Shown: piece after piece, positions 13,592 through 14,488 of the stretch
Numbering within the stretch: position 1 is the stretch's first letter
How the letters are laid out: every line of letters starts with the position of its first letter
NCBI GenBank assembly: GCA_030039695.1
Contig: JASHVB010000779.1
Span: 1-14,488, forward strand
DNA: 14,488 nt
Direction of reading: 5' to 3'
DNA from: Acetobacteraceae bacterium
GTDB lineage: Bacteria > Pseudomonadota > Alphaproteobacteria > Acetobacterales > Acetobacteraceae
Position numbers and translations under genes: made by a program
The notes under the pieces: generated by a model
What the model saw: the letters and a program-made list of their open reading frames with translations, nothing else
What the model was told of the DNA's origin: nothing
Databases searched by the model: none

Positions 13592-14151
13592 TCAGGAGCC
13601 ACGAACGCTTCACACCGCTCCAGCGCACGCTGCACTGGTTCTTGGCGGTTTGCATCCTTGCCATGCTGTTTATTGGCGTTGGCATGGAGTCAACCATCAG
13701 ACCGACCTACCTGAGGCTCGTGTCGATCCATAAATCGCTTGGCATCGCAATTCTGGCACTAGCGCTGATCCGACTGGCGGTTCGGTTGCGCTCCGGCGCG
13801 CCAGCACTGCCGCCCGATCTGCCCGAGCCGATGAAGCTCGGGGCGTATCTGTCGCATTACGCGTTCTACGCTCTGATGATCGGCATGCCGCTGATCGGCT
13901 GGGCTATGTTATCGGCGGCCTCCTATCCGGTCGTGATATTCGGCAGAGTGCACCTTCCGCCGATTCTGCCGCGGAGCGACCGCCTGCATACGCTGCTCTG
14001 GGACGCGCACTTCTACCTTGCTTTCGCGCTCTTTGCCTTGATCCTGTTGCATGTCGCGGCGGCGCTCTTCCATGCGCTCGTCCGACGTGACGGTGTGTTT
14101 GAGGCAATGGCACCCGTGTCCACTCACCGCCAGGTCTCGCCCGCCGAGTGA
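13588..14151 (+). CDS. Cytochrome b561 family protein
   Basis: A 187-residue inner-membrane dihaem cytochrome b of the bacterial CybB type, which passes electrons from quinol to or from partner proteins. Four membrane helices are visible, about 14-33, 48-66, 88-110 and 138-162. Likely haem ligands are H16 (LHWFLA), H48 (SIHKSLG), H141 (WDAHFY) and H155 (LLHVAA), with spacing close to E. coli CybB. It begins inside the stop codon of the SrpA-like peroxidase gene (ATGA), which implies translational coupling and a shared function, most simply electrons from the quinol pool to the periplasmic peroxidase. Length is normal for the family. The end converges on a methyltransferase-like gene. Confidence 0.92.
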   Translation: MIRSHERFTPLQRTLHWFLAVCILAMLFIGVGMESTIRPTYLRLVSIHKSLGIAILALALIRLAVRLRSGAPALPPDLPEPMKLGAYLSHYAFYALMIGMPLIGWAMLSAASYPVVIFGRVHLPPILPRSDRLHTLLWDAHFYLAFALFALILLHVAAALFHALVRRDGVFEAMAPVSTHRQVSPAE

Positions 14152-14250
14152 GGGGTAGGAGCTGCAGACGGCGTTGAGCCTGTCTTAGCTCGCCCAGACC
14201 TCTGCACCTCTGCAGTAGATCGGCGCTGGGTCATTGTCGTGGTGCGCAAC
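14152..14250. other. Convergent intergenic gap
   Basis: The gap separates the cytochrome b561 gene and the methyltransferase-like gene, which face each other. A short direct repeat (CCTCTGCA, CCTCTGCA) is present, but I see no stem with a T run and no gene. Confidence 0.5.
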
Positions 14251-14488
14251 TCAGGGATTCTTTGCCACTCCATCCCCGCGTGCCCTGGTGAGCCAGACCG
14301 TGCGGCCACCCCCGGTTTGCCAGTCTTCGACTGCGTGAACGATAATGTCGAAGCCAATCCCGCCGAGCAGCGCCGTGTATTCGTCTGGGCCTAGGCTCGC
14401 GTGATAGAGGGGGTCGCCTCGATACTCCCCGACCGCTTCGCCGTAGTCCGCCCCGCTATTGAACATTAATACTGCAGAAGGAGCGGCA
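14251..14488 (-). CDS. SAM-dependent methyltransferase-like protein, C-terminal part
   Basis: Only the last 78 codons are visible; the frame stays open to the right edge, so the ATG at 14466 is internal. The segment AVLMFNSGADYGEAVGEYRG followed by DPLYHASLGPDEYTALL and GGRTVWLTRAR matches the end of a class I methyltransferase group: the strand that follows the PGG-like loop, the GEAIGEYRGEPLYHASL motif and the closing GG-TVWLA-R strand. The SAM-binding motif is outside the window. The methyl acceptor is not known. The gene is convergent with cytochrome b561 and probably unrelated to it. Confidence 0.72.
   Translation of the reverse strand, partial: AAPSAVLMFNSGADYGEAVGEYRGDPLYHASLGPDEYTALLGGIGFDIIVHAVEDWQTGGGRTVWLTRARGDGVAKNP

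Overview
The window is high-GC DNA from an alphaproteobacterium, most likely a member of the Acetobacteraceae. The best clue is the N-terminus of AccA at the left edge, which reads like the version in that family. A candidate alphaproteobacterial EcfG-type stress promoter and two degenerate copies of a dispersed alphaproteobacterial repeat agree with this. No rRNA, tRNA, CRISPR array, insertion sequence or prophage gene was seen. Most of the window is ordinary chromosomal metabolism, with one decayed stretch in the middle.

Left part (1-4100): a co-directional minus-strand run of an SMP-30/gluconolactonase-type beta-propeller, a CsbD-family stress protein, glycogen debranching enzyme GlgX and the start of accA (cut by the window edge). 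csbD and glgX are 12 bp apart and probably share a transcript; the EcfG-like promoter sits in front of csbD. A perfect hairpin separates glgX from accA. A stand-alone PAS-domain protein is divergent from the SMP-30 gene, with a 12-bp palindrome between them.

Middle part (4490-8460): a possible 30-residue membrane peptide, a peptidyl-alpha-hydroxyglycine lyase (PAL)-like NHL beta-propeller protein on the plus strand, and a convergent CynX/NimT-type MFS transporter. About 1.5 kb with no intact gene follows. It holds a frameshifted, N-terminally truncated histidine-kinase remnant, a 16-bp tandem duplication, a nested hairpin and, at its two ends in inverted orientation, the two repeat copies.

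Right-centre (8460-11853, minus strand): a compact operon of a HpaB-type flavin-dependent aromatic hydroxylase, a VOC-fold protein with a complete 2-His-1-Glu metal site and a class C beta-lactamase-fold serine hydrolase, followed by chaB. The first three genes look like a small ring-hydroxylation, ring-cleavage and hydrolysis cassette of unknown substrate. A short conserved protein of the DUF6614 type is divergent from it.

Right part (12536-14488): a membrane-anchored SrpA-like catalase-related peroxidase overlaps a cytochrome b561 gene by ATGA, a pair that probably works together in peroxide reduction. A convergent gene fragment at the right edge is the C-terminus of a SAM-dependent methyltransferase-like protein.

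No clearly new defence, mobile or RNA system was found. The most interesting leads are the HpaB-VOC-hydrolase cassette, the PAL-like protein with no hydroxylating partner nearby, and the putative stress promoter driving csbD-glgX.
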